Shown here in pieces: positions 1-7,895 of a stretch of 9,067 nt of DNA (positions are counted from its first letter, which is position 1; every line of letters begins with the position of its first letter). Source of the stretch: JAICLL01 sp035252155 (GTDB lineage: Bacteria > Planctomycetota > Planctomycetia > Pirellulales > JAICIG01); the NCBI GenBank assembly GCA_035252155.1, contig DATFDL010000612.1, forward strand, positions 1-9,067, given 5' to 3'. The notes beneath the pieces are model-generated. The model made no database searches, was not told the DNA's origin, and saw only the letters and a program-made list of their open reading frames with translations. The position numbers and the translations under genes were made by a program.

Positions 1-1
1 G

Positions 2-1480
2 ACTCCCTTGCTGCAGATGCGGGGCATCAGCAAACGCTTTGGCGCCACGCAGGCCCTGGGCCGTGTCGATCTCGATGTGCGGCGTGGAGAAGTGCTGGCC
101 CTGATCGGCGAGAATGGGGCGGGCAAAAGCACGCTGATGAAAATCCTGAGCGGCGCCCACGCGGCCGACGCCGGCGAAATGCTTTTGGACGATCAGCCCT
201 ATGCCCCCGCCGGCCCGCACCAGGCCCGATTGGCCGGCGTGGCCATGATCTATCAAGAGCTGAACCTGGCCCCCGACCTGTCGGTCGAAGACAACATCAT
301 GCTCGGGCAAGAACTGCACCGCGCCGGCTGGCTGCGGCGCGGCGCCCAGCGCCTGCGCGTCCGCCGGGCGCTCGACGTGCTGGGCCATGCCGAGCTGCGG
401 CCCGAAACGCCCGTGCGGCGGCTGTCGATCGGCGCACAGCAACTGGTCGAAATCGCCCGGGCCTTGGTCTTCGACGCGCGGTTGATCGTATTCGACGAAC
501 CGACTAGCTCGCTCACGCAGCACGATGCCCGCCATCTGTTCGGCGTGATCCGCAAATTGCGCCAGTCGGGCCTGGCGATCATCTATATCAGCCACTTCTT
601 AGAAGAGATCCGAGCCGTGGCCGACCGCTACACCGTGCTCCGCGACGGGCACACCGTGGGCAGCGGCCGGTTGGCCGATGTCGACGAGCCGCAGATCGTG
701 GCCCTGATGGTCGGCCGCAACGTCGACGAGCTCTTTCCCGCGGTGCCTCACACGCCGGGCGAAGAGATTCTGTCCTTGCGCGGGCTGACCGGGCAAAACA
801 TGCCGCACGGTGTCGATCTGTCGGTCCGGCGCGGCGAAATTTTCGGCCTGGCCGGGCTGGTCGGCGCCGGTCGAACCGAGCTGCTCCGCTGCCTGTATGG
901 TCTCGACGCCGTCCGCAGCGGGCACGTGCGCATCGCGGGCAACGTCTCCGCGCCAACGCCGCGCGCTCGAATCCGCTCCGGCCTGGGTTTCGTTTCGGAA
1001 GACCGCAAGGGCGAGGGACTGGCCCAGTCGCTTTCGATTGCCGACAATCTCACGCTCAGTAGCCTATCGCCTTACCGTCGGCTCGGATGGCTCAACCTCA
1101 AGCGCCGCGCGGCGGCGGTGGCGGGGTGGATGAACCGGCTTTCGATCAAAGCGCGTGACGGCGGGCAAACGGTGCGCGAGCTGTCGGGCGGAAACCAGCA
1201 AAAGATCGCGCTTGCCCGTGTATTGCATCAACAGGCCGATGTGCTGTTGCTCGACGAGCCGACCCGCGGCATCGACGTCGGCACCAAGGCCGAGATATAT
1301 CGGCTCATGGGCCAGCAGGCGGCCGAGGGCAAAGCCGTGTTGTTTGTCAGCTCTTACTTGCCCGAGCTATTGGCCGTCTGCGACCGCGTCGGCGTGATGT
1401 CGCGTGGCCGATTGCGCGAGGTGCGGCCTATCTCGCAATGGACCGAAGAAGCGATCATGTCCTGCGCCGTCGCGCAGTAA
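2..1480 (+). CDS. Sugar ABC transporter ATP-binding protein, RbsA/MglA/XylG type (5' partial)
   Basis: Energises import of a monosaccharide (ribose/galactose/xylose-type CUT2 family) as a cytoplasmic double ATPase. The protein has two fused ATPase domains. Numbering from the in-frame TTG at 8, domain 1 has Walker A GENGAGKST (34-42), signature LSIGAQQ (139-145) and Walker B FDEPT (162-166). Domain 2 has the degenerate P-loop GLVGAGRT (283-290) typical of RbsA, signature LSGGNQQ (392-398) and Walker B LLLDEPTRG (from 413). Length from the TTG is 490 aa against about 500 for E. coli RbsA. The frame stays open to the window edge (codons for T-P before the TTG), and E. coli RbsA has only about three more residues before the matching LLQ, so the true start probably lies just upstream and the TTG is not trusted. 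The RbsC-like permease follows on the same strand. The substrate cannot be read from the ATPase, and no periplasmic binding protein is in view. Confidence 0.95.
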   Translation, partial: TPLLQMRGISKRFGATQALGRVDLDVRRGEVLALIGENGAGKSTLMKILSGAHAADAGEMLLDDQPYAPAGPHQARLAGVAMIYQELNLAPDLSVEDNIMLGQELHRAGWLRRGAQRLRVRRALDVLGHAELRPETPVRRLSIGAQQLVEIARALVFDARLIVFDEPTSSLTQHDARHLFGVIRKLRQSGLAIIYISHFLEEIRAVADRYTVLRDGHTVGSGRLADVDEPQIVALMVGRNVDELFPAVPHTPGEEILSLRGLTGQNMPHGVDLSVRRGEIFGLAGLVGAGRTELLRCLYGLDAVRSGHVRIAGNVSAPTPRARIRSGLGFVSEDRKGEGLAQSLSIADNLTLSSLSPYRRLGWLNLKRRAAAVAGWMNRLSIKARDGGQTVRELSGGNQQKIALARVLHQQADVLLLDEPTRGIDVGTKAEIYRLMGQQAAEGKAVLFVSSYLPELLAVCDRVGVMSRGRLREVRPISQWTEEAIMSCAVAQ

Positions 1481-1650
1481 CCGCGTCCTATCGCGCACGC
1501 CGAATGTCCTTCAGCCAGCGGCGCCGTCGAAACGTCACGTCCCACAAAGTAGGCGTCGGACTTCGGGACGTAGTAAAGGACCGGCTCAAGCTTCCCGGCG
1601 CCCTTTACAGCCTGCCTCGCCTTTTCCAGCGAGTTGCCATACCGAGCACT
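1481..1650 (-). other. Gap between transporter genes with a coding-looking reverse-strand segment, possibly a gene remnant
   Basis: This is most of the 275-bp gap between the ATPase and permease genes. On the minus strand one frame reads, in part, NSLEKARQAVKGAGK followed by EPVLYYVPKSDAYFVGRDV, with mostly G/C third codon positions. It looks like protein sequence rather than random spacer. It has no good in-frame start just upstream and runs on antisense into the end of the ATPase gene with no stop at the boundary. Another reverse frame, ending in a TAG, reads TFRRRRWLKDIRRAR. I do not recognise a family. It may be a decayed gene fragment or a fortuitous frame in GC-rich DNA. Confidence 0.18.
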
Positions 1651-1667
1651 TTTTAGACTAACTGGCC

Positions 1668-1738
1668 GACAGAAGGTTTGGCTGACAGAAAAATGGGGCT
1701 GTCGTCCCCCTATGTTTCTGTCAATAATCTTTCTGTCA
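1668..1738. repeat. Nested double inverted repeat (REP-like) built on TGACAGAAA
   Basis: Four copies of one core are arranged symmetrically: GACAGAA at 1668-1674, TGACAGAAA at 1683-1691, then its reverse complement TTTCTGTCA at 1715-1723 and again at 1730-1738. The two left copies and the two right copies are each 15 bp apart, and both pairs centre on about 1703. An inner GGGG (1695-1698) faces CCCC (1706-1709) across CTGTCGT. The element ends 17 bp before the preferred permease start. It could be a REP/BIME-type repeat, an mRNA hairpin between the two transporter genes or a regulator binding site; sequence alone does not decide. Confidence 0.75.
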
Positions 1739-1755
1739 TTCTCTGGATCACACGC

Positions 1756-2817
1756 ATGCAATCGTCCGTCGCTCCTTCCACTGGTTCGCCAAATAGCCGG
1801 CGTGTTCGGCAATTGACATCGTGGCTGGCTGGTTCTCTCGGCCCGCTGCTGGCGCTGCTGCTGGTGATCGCGTTCTTCGCCGCAATGGGCCGCTGGAAGT
1901 ATGGCGAGCGCTCCGCGTTTATGACGCTGGGCAACCTGCACAATATCTCAGTGCGGGCCTCCCCGGTGGCCGTGGGCGCGCTGGGCATGACGGTGGTGAT
2001 TATCGCCGGCGGCATCGACCTGTCGGCGGGCACCGCGCTGGCGCTGTGCGGCACCGTGCTGGCCTTTGTGCTGCGCGAAGGCTATAGCCCGCCCGTCGCG
2101 GTCGCCGCCGCGCTCGCCACCGGCTGCCTGGCGGGGCTGATCAATGGCACGCTGATCGCCACGCTGCGCGTCGTGCCGTTTATCGTGACGTTGGGCACGA
2201 TGATGATTTATTTGGGCGTCGCCAAGCTGGTCGCCTCCGAAACCACTATTCACCCGCCGCTGGAAAGCATCCCCGATTGGCTGGGCGGGTCGGGCCTGGT
2301 CACGACGCAGCCGCAGCCGCCCTGGCTCGTGCAAAACATGCTGCCCAACTTCGCCAGCGGCGTGTGGCTGGCGCTGGCATTGGCGGTGGCGCTGGGGCTG
2401 GTGCTGCGATCGACGGTGTTCGGACGGCATGTCTTCGCCCTGGGATCGAACGAATCGACCGCCCGGCTCTGCGGCGTCAACGTGCCGCTCACCAAAATTG
2501 CGGTTTACACGCTGGCGGGCTTGTTCGTCGGCATGGCCGGCCTCTATCAATTCGCCAAAGTGTCGAGTGGCATGCCCACTTCGGGCAGCGGTCAAGAGTT
2601 GCGGATCATCGCGGCGGTGGTCATTGGCGGCGGCAGCTTGAACGGTGGCCGTGGTTCGGTGCTCGGCACGTTGGCCGGCGCGGCGATGACCGAGACGATT
2701 CAAAGCGGCTGCGCGCAGATGGGCTGGAGCAACCCGATCCAGGATTTGGTGATCGGCTCGATCATCATCGCCGCCGTGACGCTCGATCAGTTCCGGCAAC
2801 GCAGATTGCAGGCGTAG
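1756..2817 (+). CDS. Sugar ABC transporter permease, RbsC type (BPD_transp_2 family)
   Basis: Inner-membrane channel subunit of a CUT2-type sugar importer, the partner of the upstream double ATPase. From the ATG at 1756 it is 353 aa, slightly longer than the 320-340 typical of RbsC. It is strongly hydrophobic, with membrane segments around residues 29-44, 70-85, 88-106, 114-133, 141-158, 203-219, 247-264 and 284-310. Family landmarks are AGGIDLSAGT (84-93), GLINGTLIA (127-135), the cytoplasmic coupling loop FGRHVFALGSNESTARLCGV (222-241) and VVIGGGSLNGGRG (288-300). The start is uncertain. The frame runs back to a TTG at 1678 and an ATG at 1693, but those codons lie inside the palindromic repeat, so the ATG at 1756 is preferred although no convincing ribosome binding site precedes it. 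It is probably cotranscribed with the ATPase despite the long gap. Substrate unknown. Confidence 0.92.
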   Translation: MQSSVAPSTGSPNSRRVRQLTSWLAGSLGPLLALLLVIAFFAAMGRWKYGERSAFMTLGNLHNISVRASPVAVGALGMTVVIIAGGIDLSAGTALALCGTVLAFVLREGYSPPVAVAAALATGCLAGLINGTLIATLRVVPFIVTLGTMMIYLGVAKLVASETTIHPPLESIPDWLGGSGLVTTQPQPPWLVQNMLPNFASGVWLALALAVALGLVLRSTVFGRHVFALGSNESTARLCGVNVPLTKIAVYTLAGLFVGMAGLYQFAKVSSGMPTSGSGQELRIIAAVVIGGGSLNGGRGSVLGTLAGAAMTETIQSGCAQMGWSNPIQDLVIGSIIIAAVTLDQFRQRRLQA

Positions 2818-2834
2818 CTTTTATACTGATTTTT

Positions 2835-2966
2835 GAACAGAAGGTAACAAAGAAAACGAAGAAGGGAGAGTTGAAGGAGCATCGCTGACGCAGTTCTCTG
2901 TAGCGATCCGACAATCGCCACCCCGCTAATCATGCCTCTCTTTGTTTTCTTCGTTGCCTTCTGTTC
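2835..2966. repeat. 31-bp imperfect inverted repeat between convergent genes
   Basis: The left arm (2835-2865, beginning GAACAGAAGG) and the right arm (2936-2966, ending CCTTCTGTTC) match as reverse complements at 26 of 31 positions around a 70-bp centre. Inside lies a small hairpin, ATCGCT (2881-2886) with AGCGAT (2902-2907). The element fills the gap between the permease stop and the 3' end of the sirtuin gene, which point at each other. It could act as a bidirectional terminator, but the A-rich/T-rich arms look more like a dispersed repeat than a classical GC stem with a U-tract. Reverse-strand reading gives a short lysine-rich peptide frame through the arms, which I regard as spurious. 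Confidence 0.7.
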
Positions 2967-2981
2967 AACTTCCACTGTCGA

Positions 2982-3746
2982 TCAGCCAACCAGCTTTCGA
3001 AATTCGGCGTCGATCGCCGACAGCGTGGCGCCGATGGGTTCGTGCAACACAACGTCTGCCAGATTGTCCTGAGGAGTTGGATCGCGATTGATAATCACCA
3101 GCCGCGCCCCATGTTCCTTGGCCGTGCGAGGCAAGCTGGCCGCCGGCTCGACCACGAGCGAAGAACCGATCGCAAAAAACAAGTCCGAGCGTTTGCTGAG
3201 TCCAAAGGCGTCTTGCAACACGTCCGGCGGCAGTTGCTGGCCAAACGACACCGTGGCGTGCTTCATCAAGCCGCTGCCGCAACGCGGGCAATTCGGCACC
3301 AGGCCGGTTGACTGAAATTGCACGACCATCGCATCGGCGTCGTATCGGGCCTCGCAATCGAGGCAGGCGATCTGCCGGGCGGTGCCATGCAGTTCGAAAA
3401 CGCGGCGGCTGCCTGATTGTTGGTGCAGGCCGTCGATATTCTGCGTAATGACGCCAGCCAGGCGCTCTTCGACTTCCCAGCGCGCAAGTGTTTGGTGGCC
3501 GACGTTCGGCGCGGCTCGTGCGAAATCGGCGTGGCCTTCGGCCTTTTGGGTCCAATATTCGTGTCGGGCCTCGGCGCTGGCCAGGAACTCGTCGAAGTAG
3601 ACCGTGCGATAGCGGGTCCAGATGCCGCCGGGCGAACGAAAGTCGGGGATGCCGCTTTCGGTGCTGATGCCCGCCCCGGTGAAGGCCACGGCGCGGATCG
3701 AATCAACCAGCCAGCGGGCGACGGTTTGATAGGCGGCGGTTTCCAT
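2982..3746 (-). CDS. Sir2-family NAD-dependent protein deacylase (sirtuin)
   Basis: Removes acetyl or other acyl groups from protein lysines in the cytoplasm, consuming NAD and releasing nicotinamide and O-acyl-ADP-ribose. From the ATG at 3746 it is 254 aa, normal for a bacterial sirtuin. The NAD-binding motif GAGISTESGIPDFR is at 24-37 and TQNIDGLHQ at 101-109. The catalytic histidine is His120 in ELHGT. A zinc knuckle is formed by Cys128, Cys131, Cys153 and Cys156, and GSSLVVEPAASLP lies near the C-terminus. The sequence RSPGGIW after the NAD motif resembles deacetylases such as T. maritima Sir2 more than the SIRT5-like class with a Tyr/Arg acyl-pocket pair, so acetyl-lysine is the likelier substrate (inference). 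The frame can be extended to a TTG at 3845, but the extra 33 residues do not look like sirtuin sequence, and that TTG lies in a TTGACA hexamer that may be a -35 element without a good -10. Targets cannot be predicted from the neighbours. Confidence 0.93.
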   Translation of the reverse strand: METAAYQTVARWLVDSIRAVAFTGAGISTESGIPDFRSPGGIWTRYRTVYFDEFLASAEARHEYWTQKAEGHADFARAAPNVGHQTLARWEVEERLAGVITQNIDGLHQQSGSRRVFELHGTARQIACLDCEARYDADAMVVQFQSTGLVPNCPRCGSGLMKHATVSFGQQLPPDVLQDAFGLSKRSDLFFAIGSSLVVEPAASLPRTAKEHGARLVIINRDPTPQDNLADVVLHEPIGATLSAIDAEFRKLVG

Positions 3747-4129
3747 TGGTTTGGCGCCCTTCGGTGGACGGATTCCCAGTCCGTCAGTTTGTGCCCGGAC
3801 GGCCTGGAAGGCCATCCTCTGAGCCGCGTCGCAACATACTGTCAATCTGGCAGGAATGGCGAGCCAAACAGCGGGATCGTCGCATGAAGTGGCACTTGAC
3901 TTATAGCGGCCGAGAACCGGTCATTCGACATTAATTCTTGCGACTAAAGCAGTTAAGCGCACCAACACGGTCTTGGCCCGGCACTTGCTTAGCGTGCTGC
4001 CACGGCGCGGTAGTTGCGCAATGATTGGCAGCCCTGCGGTTCTGCCAAACGGGCGAGTGGCGAAGGCCGCCGCCGCACACGAACCATCGGCAAACACGGT
4101 TTCATCTTACCTGGAGGCAAGTGACCCAT
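3747..4129. other. Divergent intergenic region between the sirtuin and groES genes
   Basis: About 383 bp without a credible gene; it should hold the promoters for the minus-strand sirtuin gene and the plus-strand groES-groEL operon. Things visible: a short perfect stem GACGGA/TCCGTC at 3767-3785 near the sirtuin start; TTGACA on the minus strand (3840-3845) without a good -10; CTTGAC at 3895-3900 followed by CCGGTCAT 16 bp later, a weak resemblance to a heat-shock sigma factor promoter; and GCTGCC (3996-4001) facing GGCAGC (4027-4032). I see no CIRCE operator (TTAGCACTC with its inverted partner), so HrcA control of the chaperonin operon is not supported by this sequence. Confidence 0.5.
4113..4117 (+). 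promoter_or_regulatory. Ribosome binding site deciding the groES start
   Basis: GGAGG lies 12 bp before the ATG at 4130. The reading frame is open upstream to 4025, and this Shine-Dalgarno match together with the family N-terminus selects the ATG at 4130. Confidence 0.7.
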
Positions 4130-4462
4130 ATGGCAGTCGCGACCAAAGAAAAGAAAAAGGTCAGCAGCAAGGAATTCAAGCTTCAACCGCTGGGCGACCG
4201 CGTGGTGCTGGAGCGCGAGGAATCGGAGACCACCACGGCGGGCGGCATTGTGCTGCCCGACACCGCCAAGAATAAGCCCGCCCGCGGCACCGTGGTTTCG
4301 GTGGGCGATGGCAAGCTCTGCGACGACGGCAGCCGCACGCCCCTGCAAGTGAGAGTGGGCGACCGCGTGCTGTTCAGCTCGTATGCCGGCGACGAGTTTA
4401 AGGTCGGCGAGCGCGAGCTGCTGCTGATGCGCGAAGAGGACATTCTGGCGGTGATTGAGTAA
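4130..4462 (+). CDS. groES: Co-chaperonin GroES (Hsp10, Cpn10)
   Basis: Forms the seven-membered lid of the GroEL chamber and, with ATP, encloses substrate proteins for folding in the cytoplasm. It is 110 aa, about 15 longer than the usual 95-97. The excess is an N-terminal lysine-rich extension (MAVATKEKKKVSSKEFK) before the conserved LQPLGDRVVLE. The mobile loop spans roughly 33-47 and carries GGIVLP (38-43), whose IVL residues contact the GroEL apical domain. The family C-terminus EEDILAVIE is intact. It is followed after 89 bp by groEL, the standard bacterial order, so the two are very likely one transcript. The 89-bp gap contains a palindromic repeat (4466-4488). Confidence 0.97.
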   Translation: MAVATKEKKKVSSKEFKLQPLGDRVVLEREESETTTAGGIVLPDTAKNKPARGTVVSVGDGKLCDDGSRTPLQVRVGDRVLFSSYAGDEFKVGERELLLMREEDILAVIE

Positions 4463-4465
4463 CAC

Positions 4466-4488
4466 GTAGGTCAGGCTTTCCAGCCTGA
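4466..4488 (+). repeat. 23-nt REP-like palindrome in the groES-groEL spacer, copy A
   Basis: GTAGG is followed by a perfect 7-bp stem, TCAGGCT (4471-4477) with AGCCTGA (4482-4488), closed by the tetraloop TTCC. An exact reverse-complement copy lies downstream of groEL at 6220-6242. It starts three bases after the groES stop codon. In RNA it would form a hairpin between the two cistrons and might affect mRNA processing or the groES to groEL ratio (inference). There is no U-tract, so a simple terminator is unlikely. Confidence 0.85.
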
Positions 4489-4551
4489 TAAACACCTCAT
4501 TGGCCAACACGGCCTGATTCAACGAATTCAAACCTTGGAGAGTTTTCCCAC

Positions 4552-6171
<1,620 letters not shown>

Positions 6172-6192
6172 ACCGCGGCAGTTCGGCCGCCC

Positions 6193-6242
6193 GTAGGTCA
6201 GCCTTTCTAGGCTGACACGTCAGGCTGGAAAGCCTGACCTAC
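6193..6242. repeat. Inverted pair of REP-like palindromes downstream of groEL, copies B and C
   Basis: Copy B (6193-6215) is GTAGG plus stem TCAGCCT (6198-6204) and AGGCTGA (6209-6215) with loop TTCT. Copy C (6220-6242), in the opposite orientation, is TCAGGCT (6220-6226), loop GGAA, AGCCTGA (6231-6237), then CCTAC. Copy C is the exact reverse complement of copy A at 4466-4488. Copy B differs from A at one stem pair, changed on both sides (G-C to C-G), and at one loop base. B and C are separated by CACG and can pair as two small hairpins or one long one. The element lies 21 bp after the groEL stop, so it may stabilise or end the groESL transcript. Confidence 0.85.
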
Positions 6243-6357
6243 CGCATTACGGCGGTGGCTGGGTCAGAGCTTTGGCGATGTCCCGGCCGCCGCCGTTTTC
6301 ATTTGCCGATCAGCAACGCCCGGCCTGGTCCGCACGGGGCACGCGGCGGTAGCCGGC

Positions 6358-6412
6358 TTCGTGAGAAGTCGGGCGGTGTCAGCCAGCGACGGCCAGAATT
6401 CTCACGAATTCT
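6358..6412. repeat. Overlapping inverted repeats around an EcoRI-like hairpin
   Basis: AGAATTC (6395-6401) and GAATTCT (6406-6412) form a perfect 7-bp stem around TCAC. Upstream, TTCGTGAGAA (6358-6367) is the exact reverse complement of TTCTCACGAA (6399-6408), so the right half can pair either locally or with the upstream arm. The two foldings are mutually exclusive. It probably belongs to a dispersed palindromic repeat; no function is evident. Confidence 0.6.
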
Positions 6413-6467
6413 GCTATGCGCACCATCGGGCGAGTCCGCGGTGCAAGCGACAGGGGGCTACGGAAGG

Positions 6468-6590
6468 GTCTTAATAGTTGTGTTGCCTCTGTGCAGACTG
6501 ACACTAACCCGAAGCGTAAGCGAGGAGAAATCACGGTACTTCCTCGCTTACGCTTCGGGTTAGTGTGTGCCAGCAACACACTATTAAGAC
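6468..6590. repeat. About 123-bp palindromic element with perfect 26-bp inner arms (planctomycete-type dispersed repeat)
   Basis: The inner arms at 6501-6526 and 6541-6566 are perfect 26-bp reverse complements around a 14-bp loop; each contains CCCGAAGCGTAAGCGAGG or its complement. Outer arms continue the symmetry: GTCTTAATAGTTGTGTTGC (6468-6486) against GCAACACACTATTAAGAC (6573-6590), differing by one inserted T. I associate the CCCGAAGCGTAAGCGAGG core with high-copy repeats in planctomycete genomes (recollection, not checked). The structure resembles a REP/BIME or a small non-autonomous element. No transposase is nearby. Confidence 0.85.
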
Positions 6591-6776
6591 ACCACCGGGG
6601 CTCCGCCTACGTGCGTGGAACGCCGCGCTATGGTAGCCTAAAGCTGGGGCCACAAACGGGCGACCGCACGGCGTCCGGCGCGGCGAACATGTCGGCGATA
6701 CGATCTTGGCATGCCCGCCGCGACGGATGCCGTGGCACTCAGACGCTGTCGCTCCTTCATTTCTCTCCGGGTGATT

Positions 6777-6784
6777 GGAGGAGG
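6777..6784 (+). promoter_or_regulatory. Strong ribosome binding site deciding the DUF1559 start
   Basis: GGAGGAGG ends 4 bp before the ATG at 6789, with GGAGG at 6777-6781 giving a 7-bp spacing. It rules out the upstream in-frame start at 6711 and puts the prepilin signal at the N-terminus. Confidence 0.8.
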
Positions 6785-6788
6785 AACC

Positions 6789-7841
6789 ATGTCGATCGCG
6801 CGGCGTAACGGCTTCACGTGGGTTGAGTTGCTCGTGGTTATCTGCGTGCTGGCGCTGCTGATGGCGATGCTGTTGCCGGCGCTCCAGCAATCGCGTACTC
6901 CGGGTAGGCGCAATACCTGCAACAGCAATCTTCACAACCTGGCGCTGGCAATGACCGGCTATGCCGGCGCGAAGGGCGAATTCCCCGGCTACTTGGAGCC
7001 TCTGCCAATTAGGCCGGACGGTGATGCGCCTCGCGGACAAGTAGCGCGGGTCACGTGGCTTGTGCCGATCTTGCCGTACCTGGAACGGACCGACATTTAC
7101 GATCTCTACCGGGCCGGCGATTATTTGAAGACGGGAGCGCCGGCGGATTTCGACCCAAGGAGGGTCTACATGAATATCCTGACGTGTCCCTCATCCGCCA
7201 AGAACGATCCCCATAAACTGCCCGTCCCGCCGTGTAATTATGTCATCAACACTGGCCGCGCCGACGTGTTTGCCTCGGCCGGTGGCGACGACATGCCCGG
7301 TTACCCGAACGACTGGCGTGCGAACGGAGTCTTCTTCAACCATTATCGCGACGGCGTCGTGCTGCCGGACGATTCGCCGCTGGTGAAGATCGACCTCGAC
7401 TACATCACCGTGCATGACGGCTCGTCGCTGACTGTCATGATGTCCGAACGGATCGACACGGGCAGTTATTCGTTCCCGCCGGCCAGCGCGCTCGACACCG
7501 AGGCCGCACTGGGCTTTGTCTGGTGGCCAAGCACGAGCAATCAGCCGCCGTATAATCCTCCACTGCCGGCGCATCGCATTAACGGTCCGGACGACACGAT
7601 GCCGATCAACAACGCTCGGCCGACCAGCAAGCATCCCACCGGTGTGAACGTGGCCTTCTGCGACGGGCACACGCGCTTTGTCCATGAAGACATCGACTAT
7701 GGCGTCTGGTGCTTGCTGCTGACGCCCTACGGCGCCGAAGCAAACACGCCGGGCGAGGTTAAGTTGGCGCCGGCCGGAACATCGAACAATTACAAATACC
7801 TGCGCGAAGCGCAGATCGACGAGTCGATAATCAGTCAATAA
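6789..7841 (+). CDS. DUF1559 (SBP_bac_10) protein with prepilin-type N-terminal signal
   Basis: A pseudopilin-like surface or periplasmic protein of unknown function, 350 aa. The N-terminus has a basic leader ending at Gly8, then FTWVELLVV with Glu13 at the +5 position after the expected prepilin peptidase cleavage, and a hydrophobic helix to about residue 29. The DUF1559 body follows: CNSNLHNLALAMTGYAGAKG, a family signature; a central part with several tyrosine- and proline-rich stretches; and NVAFCDGHTRFVHEDIDYG (287-305), which is the family's C-terminal DG-containing motif. Such proteins occur in dozens to hundreds of paralogues per planctomycete genome. Here the gene stands alone, between a repeat-rich spacer and the DUF433 gene's promoter, with its own strong ribosome binding site. 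A structural role in pilus-like fibres or the cell envelope is a guess. Confidence 0.92.
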   Translation: MSIARRNGFTWVELLVVICVLALLMAMLLPALQQSRTPGRRNTCNSNLHNLALAMTGYAGAKGEFPGYLEPLPIRPDGDAPRGQVARVTWLVPILPYLERTDIYDLYRAGDYLKTGAPADFDPRRVYMNILTCPSSAKNDPHKLPVPPCNYVINTGRADVFASAGGDDMPGYPNDWRANGVFFNHYRDGVVLPDDSPLVKIDLDYITVHDGSSLTVMMSERIDTGSYSFPPASALDTEAALGFVWWPSTSNQPPYNPPLPAHRINGPDDTMPINNARPTSKHPTGVNVAFCDGHTRFVHEDIDYGVWCLLLTPYGAEANTPGEVKLAPAGTSNNYKYLREAQIDESIISQ

Positions 7842-7859
7842 GCGATCGCGGCCGTCGTT

Positions 7860-7887
7860 TTGCCGTCGCGCGAGATCATGGTATACT
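7860..7887 (+). promoter_or_regulatory. Sigma-70-like promoter for the DUF433/DUF5615 pair
   Basis: TTGCCG (7860-7865) and TATACT (7882-7887) are separated by 16 bp, close to the housekeeping consensus. A start site about 7 bp after the -10 hexamer falls at roughly 7894-7896, on or just before the ATG at 7896, so the transcript would be leaderless or nearly so. This fits the absence of a Shine-Dalgarno site. Confidence 0.6.
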
Positions 7888-7895
7888 GATGAAGT

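Larger units (their letters stand above)
6243..6788. other. Gene-free, repeat-rich spacer between groEL and the DUF1559 gene
   Basis: About 546 bp with no credible protein gene on either strand. Its main contents are two palindromic elements, listed separately (6358-6412 and 6468-6590). Open frames crossing it translate the repeats into low-complexity strings such as TNPKRKRG and LTRSVSEE on opposite strands, which I read as repeat translation, not genes. The stretch 6591-6776 shows no clear promoter, although a promoter for the DUF1559 gene is expected there. Confidence 0.55.

Noticed and set aside
1948..2799. 283-codon minus-strand frame opposite the permease
   Set aside because: Composition is dominated by Arg, His, Gln and Ala, typical of a shadow of a hydrophobic GC-rich gene. 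There is no recognisable motif.
2787..2975. 62-residue minus-strand frame in the permease-sirtuin gap
   Set aside because: It runs through both arms of the inverted repeat, and its lysine-rich start is repeat translation. No ribosome binding site or family resemblance.
3767..3785. tRNA-like anticodon arm on the minus strand (5-bp stem, loop CTGGGAA, which would read as a GGG anticodon)
   Set aside because: No T-arm (TTCGA-like) or acceptor stem can be found at the required distances. It is a chance 6-bp hairpin near the sirtuin start.
3747..3845. 33-residue N-terminal extension of the sirtuin from a TTG start
   Set aside because: The residues before Met at 3746 do not resemble sirtuin N-termini, and the TTG forms part of a TTGACA hexamer. 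The ATG at 3746 gives a normal family length.
3985..4005. Possible CIRCE (HrcA) operator half-site before groES (TTAGCGTGC)
   Set aside because: Only the first five bases match TTAGCACTC, and no GAGTGCTAA partner lies 9 bp downstream.
6193..6590. CRISPR-like array in the repeat-rich spacer
   Set aside because: The repeats are palindromes of different families in inverted order, with no regular direct repeats, spacers or cas genes.
6379..6808. Small frames on both strands across the 6468-6590 palindrome (peptides with NPKRKRG or LTRSVSEE)
   Set aside because: They are translations of the palindrome arms and appear on both strands by symmetry. This is repeat-derived noise.
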